Source of the DNA: Verrucomicrobiales bacterium
GTDB taxonomy: Bacteria; Verrucomicrobiota; Verrucomicrobiia; Verrucomicrobiales; DEV007
NCBI GenBank assembly: GCA_023253615.1
Contig: JALRFZ010000354.1
Location: 1-7,621 of the forward strand
Reading direction: 5' to 3'
DNA: 7,621 nucleotides
Part shown: positions 1 through 5,546 of the stretch, piece after piece
Numbering within the stretch: the first letter of the stretch is position 1
Layout of the letters: every line of letters begins with the position of its first letter
Program-made: the position numbers and the translations under genes
Notes under the pieces: model-generated
Database searches by the model: none
What the model saw: only the letters and a program-made list of their open reading frames with translations
Told to the model about the DNA's origin: nothing

Positions 1-706
1 TCACCACCTTTTCACGGAAAAGGCTCTCGGCGTAGCCTCCGCCTTCGGCGGAGCCGGTCGCAAACGGAGAGATGCTCGCGTGGTTTTCGCGCGGCACGCT
101 CGTGCCCCAGGCGGGCGTCACCGAGTTGGCCGGATCCTCCCCGCCGAAGAGCGGTGAAGAAAGGGAGAAACCGGATGATTCTCCGAAGGGTGAGGGGATG
201 GCCTTTGCCTCGCCTGTCGGAGGGGTGGCCGGCGGCAGATCGTGTTTGCCCATGAACAGATCATCGCCTTCGCGGCTCGGGAGCGGCGGTGCGAGTTCGG
301 GGGTGGCGAAATGTCTGAAGGAGGGCGTCTCCGCAGCCGGGGAGTCGGGGATGGGGGCGGGCGCGGACCCGGGGCTGGAATGGAAATCGGGGAATCCCCA
401 GGTCGAGCCAGGGAGGGGTGGCGCGGTGTCCGCGGGTGCGGGCGCAGGAGCGGGTGCTTCCGGGAAGTGAGGAGGTGCGGCGTGGGTCGCGGATGCAGGC
501 GGGAACGCGAAGGGTTCGGGTGCTTCGGTGACGACGCGGGCGACGCCGTTTTCCTCCACCGCCGTCAGGGGGATCTGGCAGTGTACGCACTGCCCTTTGA
601 CGCCGAGAAAGCGTCGCTTCAAATTCAATCCGCCGCCGCAGGAGGGGCACTTGAGACGCAGGATCTCGTCTGCGGGAGCATTCGGAGTGCTGAGGGTATC
701 CATCAT
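1..706 (-). CDS. Zinc-ribbon protein with Pro/Ala-rich disordered tail (3' end beyond window)
   Basis: The reading frame is open for 235 codons from ATG 706-704 and runs off the window, so the C-terminus is missing. A second ATG follows at 703-701 and gives an MDTLS start resembling the MDSDF start of the first gene of the cluster; either could be used, and neither has a Shine-Dalgarno sequence. Residues 18-48 form a compact zinc ribbon: CPSC at 20-23 and CVHC at 40-43, with 16 residues between the Cys pairs and LKRRFLGVKG between them. The rest is rich in Pro, Ala and Ser, low in complexity and almost certainly disordered, with scattered aromatics (WGF 103-105, DLF 149-151, PLFGG 185-189, AWG 199-201, PFATG 214-218). 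The ribbon is clearly paralogous to that of the gene starting at 3217, and the 186-230 stretch shares motifs with the membrane protein immediately upstream. It is the last visible gene of the cluster, 36 bp after its neighbour and in the same frame. Function is unknown; zinc ribbons of this type may bind nucleic acid or protein. Confidence 0.8.
   Translation of the reverse strand, partial: MMDTLSTPNAPADEILRLKCPSCGGGLNLKRRFLGVKGQCVHCQIPLTAVEENGVARVVTEAPEPFAFPPASATHAAPPHFPEAPAPAPAPADTAPPLPGSTWGFPDFHSSPGSAPAPIPDSPAAETPSFRHFATPELAPPLPSREGDDLFMGKHDLPPATPPTGEAKAIPSPFGESSGFSLSSPLFGGEDPANSVTPAWGTSVPRENHASISPFATGSAEGGGYAESLFREKVV
339..361 (+). other. G-quadruplex-type motif inside a coding region
   Basis: Four G runs (GGGG, GGGG, GGGGG, GGG) are separated by loops of 4, 2 and 1 bases on the plus strand, which is the template strand of the zinc-ribbon gene. 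The motif fits the usual G3+N1-7 rule. It may simply be a by-product of Pro and Ala codons (CCC, GCC) in a Pro/Ala-rich protein. Confidence 0.4.
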
Positions 707-742
707 GACGGAGGGGTGCGTTTCCAAAAAAGCGGAAGAAAA

Positions 743-1576
743 TCAGGGTTGCACGTCGACGGGGGGCGCGGCGGGTGCGGGGATCGTCAGCCCTTCGGGC
801 AGTGCGGGCATCTGGGGCACGGCGGCTCCGGTGCCGAGTTTGGATTCCATGAAGGCGCGTGCCGCGGCGACGTATTCCTCGACCGGCAGCACGAAAGAGG
901 CGAGGGCCGCGCCTGAGGCGAAACCGACGATCACGACCATCAGGACGACAAATCCTTTGCGCACCTTCGGCTTGGGTTTCGAGCCGAGGGGTTGCGACGT
1001 CACGGTTGGCATCGCCGGGGCGACGGCTCCCGTGGAGGCGACGAGAGACGGCGCGTCCCCCGCTGCGGGCATCGCTGCCGAGGTCGGCAGGGCCGGGGGA
1101 CCCTTGACGGCGTCGGGTTGCGGGTTGGCGCCGGTTTCCGGCGAAGGCGCATCCGGATCGGCGACGCGGAAATCGGCGTAGAGGGATGTCGCAGCGCCGC
1201 CCTGACCGGCGAAGGGATTGGCACTCGGGCTTTCCTCCGGGGAGAAGAGCGGCTCGGTCGTCGTCGTCGTCGTCGTCGTCGTCGAGGGTTCGCCCAGAGG
1301 AGCGAGCAAGGCGGGTGCCTCGTCGGCCTGGTCTCCGGCGCCCCAGAGGGTCGTCGAGGACGCGGGATCGCCGAACAGATTCCTGGCACCTCCCGGGCTG
1401 TCGTCCGATGAGCTGCCCGTTGCGAAAGCGTGGAAGGGCGGGACGAAGCTCCGGGGCTCGTCGAGGACTTTGGCCTCTTCCTGCACCTTCGTGGCCGTGG
1501 AGGGCCGGATCGAAATGCCTTCATCCTCCCGCTTGGCCGGAGCCGCATCGGTTGAATCGGGCGAAAGCGGTGCCAT
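743..1576 (-). CDS. Single-pass membrane protein with long disordered N-terminal part
   Basis: This 277-residue protein starts at ATG 1576-1574 and ends at TGA 745-743. Residues 1-200 are rich in Pro, Ala, Ser and Thr, with no recognisable fold and a run of nine threonines at 99-107. A basic stretch (KPKPKVRK, 200-207) precedes one hydrophobic segment of about 22 residues (FVVLMVVIVGFASGAALASF, 209-228). By the positive-inside rule the long N-terminal part should be cytoplasmic and the C-terminal 45 or so residues (EEYVAAARAFMESKLG, then a Pro-rich end) periplasmic. There is no N-terminal signal peptide. The motifs FATGS (51-55), NLFGDPASSTTLWG (66-79) and NPFAGQGG (120-127) recur in similar form in the downstream zinc-ribbon gene. 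It lies 21 bp after the upstream zinc-ribbon gene, in the same frame and separated from it by one TGA and seven open codons, so it may be the membrane-anchoring half of a larger ancestral protein. No SD is seen. I do not recognise a named family; a scaffold or anchor role is inference. Confidence 0.78.
   Translation of the reverse strand: MAPLSPDSTDAAPAKREDEGISIRPSTATKVQEEAKVLDEPRSFVPPFHAFATGSSSDDSPGGARNLFGDPASSTTLWGAGDQADEAPALLAPLGEPSTTTTTTTTTEPLFSPEESPSANPFAGQGGAATSLYADFRVADPDAPSPETGANPQPDAVKGPPALPTSAAMPAAGDAPSLVASTGAVAPAMPTVTSQPLGSKPKPKVRKGFVVLMVVIVGFASGAALASFVLPVEEYVAAARAFMESKLGTGAAVPQMPALPEGLTIPAPAAPPVDVQP
1258..1284 (-). repeat. (TCG)9 trinucleotide microsatellite
   Basis: Nine uninterrupted TCG units on the plus strand read as ACG codons on the coding strand and form most of the nine-threonine run (residues 99-107) of the membrane protein. 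Use of one codon throughout, with ACC only at the end, suggests slippage expansion rather than selection for each residue. Length changes in steps of three would keep the frame. Confidence 0.9.
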
Positions 1577-1597
1577 CGAGGGGGCGGCGAAACCGGC

Positions 1598-3217
1598 TCA
1601 GAGGAAAGTCTCTCCGAATCCTTTCGGAATGTCGGATCCCGCCGCGGGCGTGGAGATCGGTGCAAGGTCGATTCCGGACGTCGCGCTCGCGCTCCCAAAC
1701 GCCGCCTCCCAGCTCGGAGCGGTCGGAGGCTCGGATTCGGGAGCAGGTGCGGAAGCCGCAGGAGCCGCGCTTTCCGGGAGAGGGGAGAGGGCGCCGAAGC
1801 CCGAGGCAAATCCGGAAGGGAGTGCGCCCGTGGCCTTGGGCTCCGCGACAGGTGTGGAGGCGGGAGCCGCGGTGGGGGATGTCGCGGCCGGTATCACGGA
1901 GGTGACCGGTGTCGGAGGTCCCCAGGGGGTCGGAGTATGGAAGCCGGATTCAGGGGCCGGTTCACTCACCGCCGCGGCTGGTGCCGTGTCACTGGGCACG
2001 CCCTGTTCCGGATTCGCCTGAGGCATCTGCAGGAAAGATCCGAAACCCGCCATTTCCGGCGCCGGGGCGGCGGCCGCCTGCACGACGGCGGCGGCGGGGG
2101 CGGGGGCGGGGGCGGCGGGGGTTTCCACCGTTGCCATCGGTTTCAGGTTCGGGGCGTCGATGGCCGGAAGGGAGAAAGAAGAGGCGGGTCCGTCAAATCC
2201 CGCCATTTCCCGCGGCACGTGCAACTCTGGCGACACCTCCTGCGAGGGGGCCGGCTTCATGGCGAGGAATCCGCCGGTCTCGTAGAGGGATTCCAGATCC
2301 GAGGAGCTCTCCGAGGGTTCCTCCGCGGGAGCGGTGGGAGGCGTGATCGAGAAATCGGGAGCAATGAATCCCGAGCCGAACGATGCGCCTTCCGGAAGCG
2401 CGCTGGTTTCCGGAACGGGTTCGGCCTTGGGAGCCGGAGCCGGAGCCGCGCTGTATTCGAAGCCGCCCGAGGCCAGGGAGGCGGAGGCCGGTTCCGGGGC
2501 GGGCGTCAATTCCCCGAATCCGATGGGCGCGGGCGTCGGGAGTTCGGGCCCGACGGCCGGGGCAGGGGTGCTCTCGCTCGCAGGTGCCCCGGTGTGCGGG
2601 CGTGCCGTTTCCTCAACCACAGCCGATGCCGGGAAGTCCTTCGCGGATTCCCGCGGATCCGCGGCGGGCGATGGTTGGGAAGAGGGCGTGCCGGCGTGAC
2701 CCAGGATGGGAAAGACGCGGACGATTCCGTCGCGTGAGGATTCCGCCGCCACGATCGGAGTGTGGCACCAGACGCAGGCCCCCTCGACGCCGAGATGGAG
2801 TCGTTTCAAGACCAGGGAGCCCCGGCATTCAGGACAGTGCATATGCAGCGTCTCGTCGGGATCACAGGAGTCCGGAGCTGACGAGGACGAGACCTCGATC
2901 GATTCATCCGGTTCCGGTTGTGGCTCGTCTTCGAGTGGAAGGGAAATGGACTCGACGCGCTCATTCCGCGAGGGTTCCATCCTCACGCTTGCCATGAAAC
3001 CCCGCTCGGGGCTGGATCCGGCCATCGGGAAGCCGAGATCGTCCGGCAGGGAAGAGAGGACCATCCCGTCATCCCGAGATACGTCTCCCCGTGCCGCCAC
3101 CGCCCCTCCGAAAAGGTCGCGCCCGCCCAAACCAAGCGATTCGAGAAAGTGCCCCTTCGGCGAGCTTTCTTCGCTGCTCTCCGCCGGATTCAGGGTGATG
3201 TCGAAATCGGAGTCCAT
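1598..3217 (-). CDS. Zinc-ribbon protein with FG/GF-rich disordered tail
   Basis: The chosen start is ATG 3217-3215 (MDSDFD), giving 539 residues. An ATG 24 codons further up (3289) would begin inside the AT-rich promoter region and add an Ile/Lys/Asn-rich segment unlike the rest, so I reject it. Residues 1-125 are acidic and Ser-rich and probably disordered, with an LFGG motif at 35-38. Residues 126-157 form the zinc ribbon: CPEC 128-131 and CVWC 148-151, 16 residues apart, joined by LVLKRLHLGVEG. It matches the ribbon of the gene at 1-706 nearly position for position. Residues 170-539 are a Pro/Ala/Ser/Glu-rich tail with long AP repeats, punctuated by isolated Phe or Trp, mostly as GF or FG (for example 232-234, 283-284, 391-393, 469-475, 533-535). 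There is no signal peptide or membrane segment, so it should be cytoplasmic unless joined to the next gene. It is the first gene of the cluster, downstream of the repeat-bearing AT-rich region. Function is unknown. Confidence 0.8.
   Translation of the reverse strand: MDSDFDITLNPAESSEESSPKGHFLESLGLGGRDLFGGAVAARGDVSRDDGMVLSSLPDDLGFPMAGSSPERGFMASVRMEPSRNERVESISLPLEDEPQPEPDESIEVSSSSAPDSCDPDETLHMHCPECRGSLVLKRLHLGVEGACVWCHTPIVAAESSRDGIVRVFPILGHAGTPSSQPSPAADPRESAKDFPASAVVEETARPHTGAPASESTPAPAVGPELPTPAPIGFGELTPAPEPASASLASGGFEYSAAPAPAPKAEPVPETSALPEGASFGSGFIAPDFSITPPTAPAEEPSESSSDLESLYETGGFLAMKPAPSQEVSPELHVPREMAGFDGPASSFSLPAIDAPNLKPMATVETPAAPAPAPAAAVVQAAAAPAPEMAGFGSFLQMPQANPEQGVPSDTAPAAAVSEPAPESGFHTPTPWGPPTPVTSVIPAATSPTAAPASTPVAEPKATGALPSGFASGFGALSPLPESAAPAASAPAPESEPPTAPSWEAAFGSASATSGIDLAPISTPAAGSDIPKGFGETFL
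2096..2121 (+). other. Strong G-quadruplex motif (four G5 runs)
   Basis: Four runs of exactly five G (2096-2100, 2102-2106, 2108-2112, 2117-2121) are separated by loops of 1, 1 and 4 bases. This lies on the plus strand, the template strand of the zinc-ribbon gene, where it encodes an APAPAPA stretch of the tail. By sequence rules it is among the more stable classes of quadruplex motif. Whether it forms or matters in the cell is not shown. Confidence 0.6.
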
Positions 3218-3251
3218 AAAATTTATCGTGTTTCGCGCCCGGAAAACCAGG

Positions 3252-3285
3252 ATTTTATAGAAATTAGCGTATTTTATAGAAATTA
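3252..3285. repeat. 15-bp tandem direct repeat, likely operator sites
   Basis: ATTTTATAGAAATTA occurs twice, perfectly, at 3252-3266 and 3271-3285, with a 4-bp spacer (GCGT) and a 19-bp period. Each copy contains the dyad ATTT-TATAG-AAAT. The pair lies 35 to 70 bp upstream of the minus-strand start at 3217 in an AT-rich island, and overlaps the candidate promoter. Two identical dyads near a promoter suggest binding of a regulator, but the repeat could equally be duplicated promoter sequence. Confidence 0.7.
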
Positions 3286-3289
3286 TCAA
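3254..3289 (-). promoter_or_regulatory. Candidate promoter of the minus-strand zinc-ribbon cluster
   Basis: On the minus strand TTGATA (3289-3284) is followed after 17 bp by TAATTT (3266-3261), a plausible sigma70-type pair. An alternative -10 is TATAAA (3259-3254), with TTTCTA in the other repeat copy 17 bp upstream. Both choices put the transcription start roughly 30-40 bases before ATG 3217. No other stretch before the cluster is as promoter-like. No clear promoter for the plus-strand gene at 3342 was found in the same region. Confidence 0.45.
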
Positions 3290-3341
3290 AAGGTTTTTAA
3301 GGGCCCATTTGATTTTTTAGACATATTAACGACCTTTGGGA

Positions 3342-4172
3342 ATGCTTCGACTTTCCTTGCTTTTGCTCTTCGTGGTTTCTTTCGCGTTTTCCGCCTGCGT
3401 TTCGGTGGATACCCCTCCCTCTCCGTCGCCTGGGGCCTCGGGCATCCAGTTGAGTGACGCTGATGCCGCCGCGATCGGCCGGAAGATCTGGCAAAACGAG
3501 TGTGCGGGTACCGTCGAGGGGCTCACCTCCTGGAATACCGGCGAAGATTTCCCCTCCCTGGGGATCGGGCACTTCATCTGGTATGTGCCGGGTCGTCCCG
3601 GACCCTTCCAGGAAAGTTTCCCCCAACTCCTCGCCTACATGAAGGAACGGGGCACCGCGATGCCGGGATGGCTCGCCGAGGCGAAAGGATGTCCGTGGAA
3701 CTCACGGTCCGAATTTCTCAAAGAGCAACAGTCGCCCCGGATGAAGGAGTTGCGGCAGTTCCTCGCCAACACCGTCTCCGTCCAGACCGGCTTCATCGTC
3801 CGCCGCCTCGAACTTTCCCTGCCCGAAATGCAGAGAGCCACTCCGTCCGCGGCCGACAAGGAACGCCTCCGGGCGAATTTCTACCTCATGGCCTCGAGCC
3901 GGAACGGGCTTTACGCCCTCATTGATTACGTGAACTTCAAGGGCGAGGGGATCAAGGCCGAGGAGAAATACCAGGGCCAGGGATGGGGCTTGCGCGACGT
4001 GCTGCTCGAAATGCGACCCGTTTCCGATGCGGGTGGTGCGACCGCGGAATTCGGTGAGGCGGCCAAGCGTGTCCTCCAGCGGCGCATCAAGAACTCTCCT
4101 CCCGAGCGGGGTGAATCCCGCTGGCATGCCGGATGGATGAATCGCTGCGAGACCTACAAGCGAGGTCTCTGA
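3342..4172 (+). CDS. Probable lipoprotein with lysozyme-like (GH24-type) domain
   Basis: ATG 3342 gives 276 residues; TTG 3336, two codons earlier, is possible but less likely. Residues 2-18 are a signal sequence (LRLSLLLLFVV...) ending in FSAC, so Cys19 is a likely lipidation site, although Phe at -3 is unusual for a lipobox. A short Pro/Ser linker (22-34) leads to the folded part. NEC at 52-54 followed by WNTGEDFPSLGIGHFIWY (64-81) resembles the T4 lysozyme active-site region, in which Glu11 precedes TIGIGH. Here Glu53 would be the acid and SLGIGH (72-77) the strand motif. ALIDYVNFKGEG (192-203) and the end RWHAGW...CETYK (260-273) resemble later parts of the T4 enzyme. The residue aligned with T4 Asp20 falls near Thr66, so the catalytic set is altered. 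A role in peptidoglycan cleavage or binding is inference. The gene stands alone, divergent from the zinc-ribbon cluster and 83 bp before ndk. Confidence that it is a real gene is high; the fold call is moderate. Confidence 0.85.
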   Translation: MLRLSLLLLFVVSFAFSACVSVDTPPSPSPGASGIQLSDADAAAIGRKIWQNECAGTVEGLTSWNTGEDFPSLGIGHFIWYVPGRPGPFQESFPQLLAYMKERGTAMPGWLAEAKGCPWNSRSEFLKEQQSPRMKELRQFLANTVSVQTGFIVRRLELSLPEMQRATPSAADKERLRANFYLMASSRNGLYALIDYVNFKGEGIKAEEKYQGQGWGLRDVLLEMRPVSDAGGATAEFGEAAKRVLQRRIKNSPPERGESRWHAGWMNRCETYKRGL

Positions 4173-4182
4173 CCCGATTTTT
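4149..4182 (+). terminator. Possible weak terminator overlapping the end of the lysozyme-like gene
   Basis: GAGACCT (4149-4155) and AGGTCTC (4163-4169) form a perfect 7-bp stem with a 7-base loop, directly before the TGA stop. A run of five T follows at 4178-4182, eight bases after the stem. The distance to the T run and the modest stem make it a weak Rho-independent candidate. Confidence 0.3.
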
Positions 4183-4184
4183 CC

Positions 4185-4213
4185 CTTTCCTTCGGACGTT
4201 ATCAGCCTACAAA
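4185..4213 (+). promoter_or_regulatory. Candidate promoter of ndk
   Basis: CTTTCC (4185-4190) and TACAAA (4208-4213) are 17 bp apart, 42 bp before the ndk start. The -10 matches the consensus at four of six positions and the -35 is poor. The same CTTTCC-N17-TAyAA layout occurs before pyc, which gives slight support. Confidence 0.3.
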
Positions 4214-4255
4214 TAGCGGCTCTCCAAAAAAACACCCTCACCGACTCCTTTCTCC

Positions 4256-4681
4256 ATGTCGACCGAACGCTCTCTCATCCTCCTCAAGCCCGATTGTGTC
4301 ACCAAAGCCCATTGCGGAGAGGTGATCGACCGCTTTGAAAAAGCCGGCTTCCGCATCCGCGGTGCCAAGATGATCCGTCTCACCGACGCGCTCCTCGCCG
4401 AGCACTACAGCCACGTCGCGGACAAGCCCTTCTTCCCCAGCATCGTCGCCTTCATGCAGTCGGCTCCGGTCATCGCTCTCGTCCTCGAGGGAGACGACGT
4501 CATCGCGAAGGTCCGGGGCATGCTCGGGCCCACCAACTCGAAGGAAGCCCAGCCCGGCACGATCCGCGGCGACTTCGGCGAAGACATGATGATCAACATC
4601 TGCCACGCCTCCGATTCCCCCGAGAACGGCGAGATCGAAGTGAAGCGCTTCTTCCGCGACGAGGAAGTCTTCGCGTATTGA
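4256..4681 (+). CDS. ndk: Nucleoside diphosphate kinase
   Basis: This cytoplasmic enzyme transfers the gamma-phosphate of ATP to other nucleoside diphosphates through a phosphohistidine, keeping NTP and dNTP pools balanced. At 141 residues it has the normal length of the family. All the usual active-site residues are present at the expected spacing: Lys11 (in LLKPD), Tyr51, Phe59, Arg87, Thr93, Arg104 (in TIRGDF), Asn114 and the catalytic His117 in NICHASDS, which corresponds to the family signature N-x2-H-[GA]-SD. The start ATG 4256 gives the standard N-terminus (MSTERSLILLKPD); the bases before it are pyrimidine-rich (ACTCCTTTCTCC) with no SD. It is probably transcribed alone, with a candidate promoter 42 bp upstream and a hairpin just after the stop. 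It is convergent with the Uma2-family gene. Nothing is odd about the protein. Confidence 0.97.
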   Translation: MSTERSLILLKPDCVTKAHCGEVIDRFEKAGFRIRGAKMIRLTDALLAEHYSHVADKPFFPSIVAFMQSAPVIALVLEGDDVIAKVRGMLGPTNSKEAQPGTIRGDFGEDMMINICHASDSPENGEIEVKRFFRDEEVFAY

Positions 4682-4683
4682 CA

Positions 4684-4701
4684 GGGGCGGCGCGACGCCC
4701 C
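4684..4701. terminator. GC-rich hairpin between convergent genes
   Basis: GGGGCG (4684-4689) and CGCCCC (4696-4701) form a perfect 6-bp stem with a 6-base loop in the 32-bp gap between the stops of ndk and the Uma2-family gene. Its position suits a shared terminator, but no T run follows on either strand, so it would be atypical. Confidence 0.35.
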
Positions 4702-4713
4702 GTGCCTCTTGGG

Positions 4714-5367
4714 TCAACCAAGGATTTTCTTGAGCGCGGCGAGGTTTTCCGACTCGTCGAAGACGGCGCGAACCGGGATCGTGAATCCGGGGATCACGTC
4801 GCTCGCGAGATCCCCGTCGCGTTGCCGCGCCGCTGCCGGATAATGATCGTCGTCGAGCCGGTGCAACTCCACCGTTTCCACATCGGGATCAACGATCCAA
4901 TACTCTCCGACCCCGTGTCGGGCATAATCCTCGAACTTCACCCCGCGGTCGCGCGACTCGGTCGAGGGCGAGACGACTTCGACGATGAGGTCGGGAATGG
5001 GGAAACGCAGCGTGTCCGGAGTGATGAGGGCCGATTTGGCCGAACCGAAAAAGATCACATCGGGCTCGTAGTCGTTGCGGGGGAAACTCGTCATCGCCTT
5101 CTCGATATGGACGACGCCGAGGGCATGGACCTGGACGTAGGCATCCATGAGTTTGAAGATGCCCTTCGTAGCCACGAGATGCCGGCTCAGGGCCGGGGAA
5201 TGCATCACGATTTCGCCGTGGATGAACTCCCATTTGTCTTCCGGCGTGATCTCGGCGTAGAACTTTTCACGCAGCCGCTGTTCGCGGCCCATCGCCCGCT
5301 GCGCCTCCTGAATCAATTCCGGCAGCACCGGGGAATCGAGCATGGCATCGAGCACGGGTGACTTCAT
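4714..5367 (-). CDS. Uma2-family (DUF820) PD-(D/E)xK-like protein
   Basis: From ATG 5367 the protein has 217 residues. The Uma2 / DUF820 core is clear: WEFIHGEIVMHSPA (46-59), then a helix after His63, NDYEPDVIFFG (98-108), FPIPDLIVEVVSPST (122-136), DRGVKFEDYARHGVGEYW (140-157) and IVDPDVETVELHRL (158-171). Asp103, Glu130 and Lys144 are the likely PD-(D/E)xK-type positions. The family is annotated as putative endonucleases, but its biological role is poorly established. Residues 1-40 extend a little beyond the usual start of the domain. A GTG at 5463 would add 32 residues (a Trp/Pro/Arg-rich leader without similarity to the family), so I prefer the ATG, although GGAG abuts it directly rather than at SD distance. 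There is no methyltransferase, toxin or transposase next to it: it sits alone between ndk and pyc. Multi-copy Uma2 genes are common in cyanobacteria and PVC genomes, and this looks like one of such a set. Confidence 0.88.
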   Translation of the reverse strand: MKSPVLDAMLDSPVLPELIQEAQRAMGREQRLREKFYAEITPEDKWEFIHGEIVMHSPALSRHLVATKGIFKLMDAYVQVHALGVVHIEKAMTSFPRNDYEPDVIFFGSAKSALITPDTLRFPIPDLIVEVVSPSTESRDRGVKFEDYARHGVGEYWIVDPDVETVELHRLDDDHYPAAARQRDGDLASDVIPGFTIPVRAVFDESENLAALKKILG

Positions 5368-5546
5368 CTCCGGAAAGAATGCCCCAATCCATCGCTCCAC
5401 GCAAGATCCGGGTTGGGTTTGCCGGAAGGGATCCCCCCACCTCGTCAATCGATTCGGCGCCACGAGCCTCTCAAACGCCGCCTTTTCCGCCCCTCCGAAT
5501 CGGACACAAGCCCTTCGTGCGGTGGCGGGAATCCGAAAAAAACGGT

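Noticed and set aside
37..53. Perfect 7-bp hairpin CTCCGCC-TTC-GGCGGAG
   Set aside because: It lies inside the open zinc-ribbon frame (coding SAEGGG) with no T run, so it is more likely a by-product of Gly/Ala codons than a terminator.
707..742. Possible readthrough fusion of the membrane protein with the following zinc-ribbon protein (also in frame)
   Set aside because: Twelve open codons in a GC-rich region are not unusual, the sequence (FSSAFLETHPSV) does not continue the neighbouring pattern, and the ribbon is N-terminal in the paralogue, so a separate gene is the better reading.
1598..1600. TGA as a selenocysteine codon
   Set aside because: No convincing stem-loop of SECIS type was recognised right after it, there is no selenoprotein family match, and the surrounding protein is disordered. 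Nonsense change, readthrough or gene fission are simpler.
1909..3260. Several plus-strand open frames opposite the zinc-ribbon gene
   Set aside because: Their translations are Arg- or Gly-rich and lack motifs, and they overlap the antisense of a gene with a clear zinc ribbon paralogous to a second gene.
3218..3289. N-terminal extension of the zinc-ribbon protein by 24 residues (start at 3289)
   Set aside because: It would translate the AT-rich repeat and promoter region; its composition differs sharply from the rest, and the internal ATG at 3217 gives an MDSD start like the MDTL start of the paralogue.
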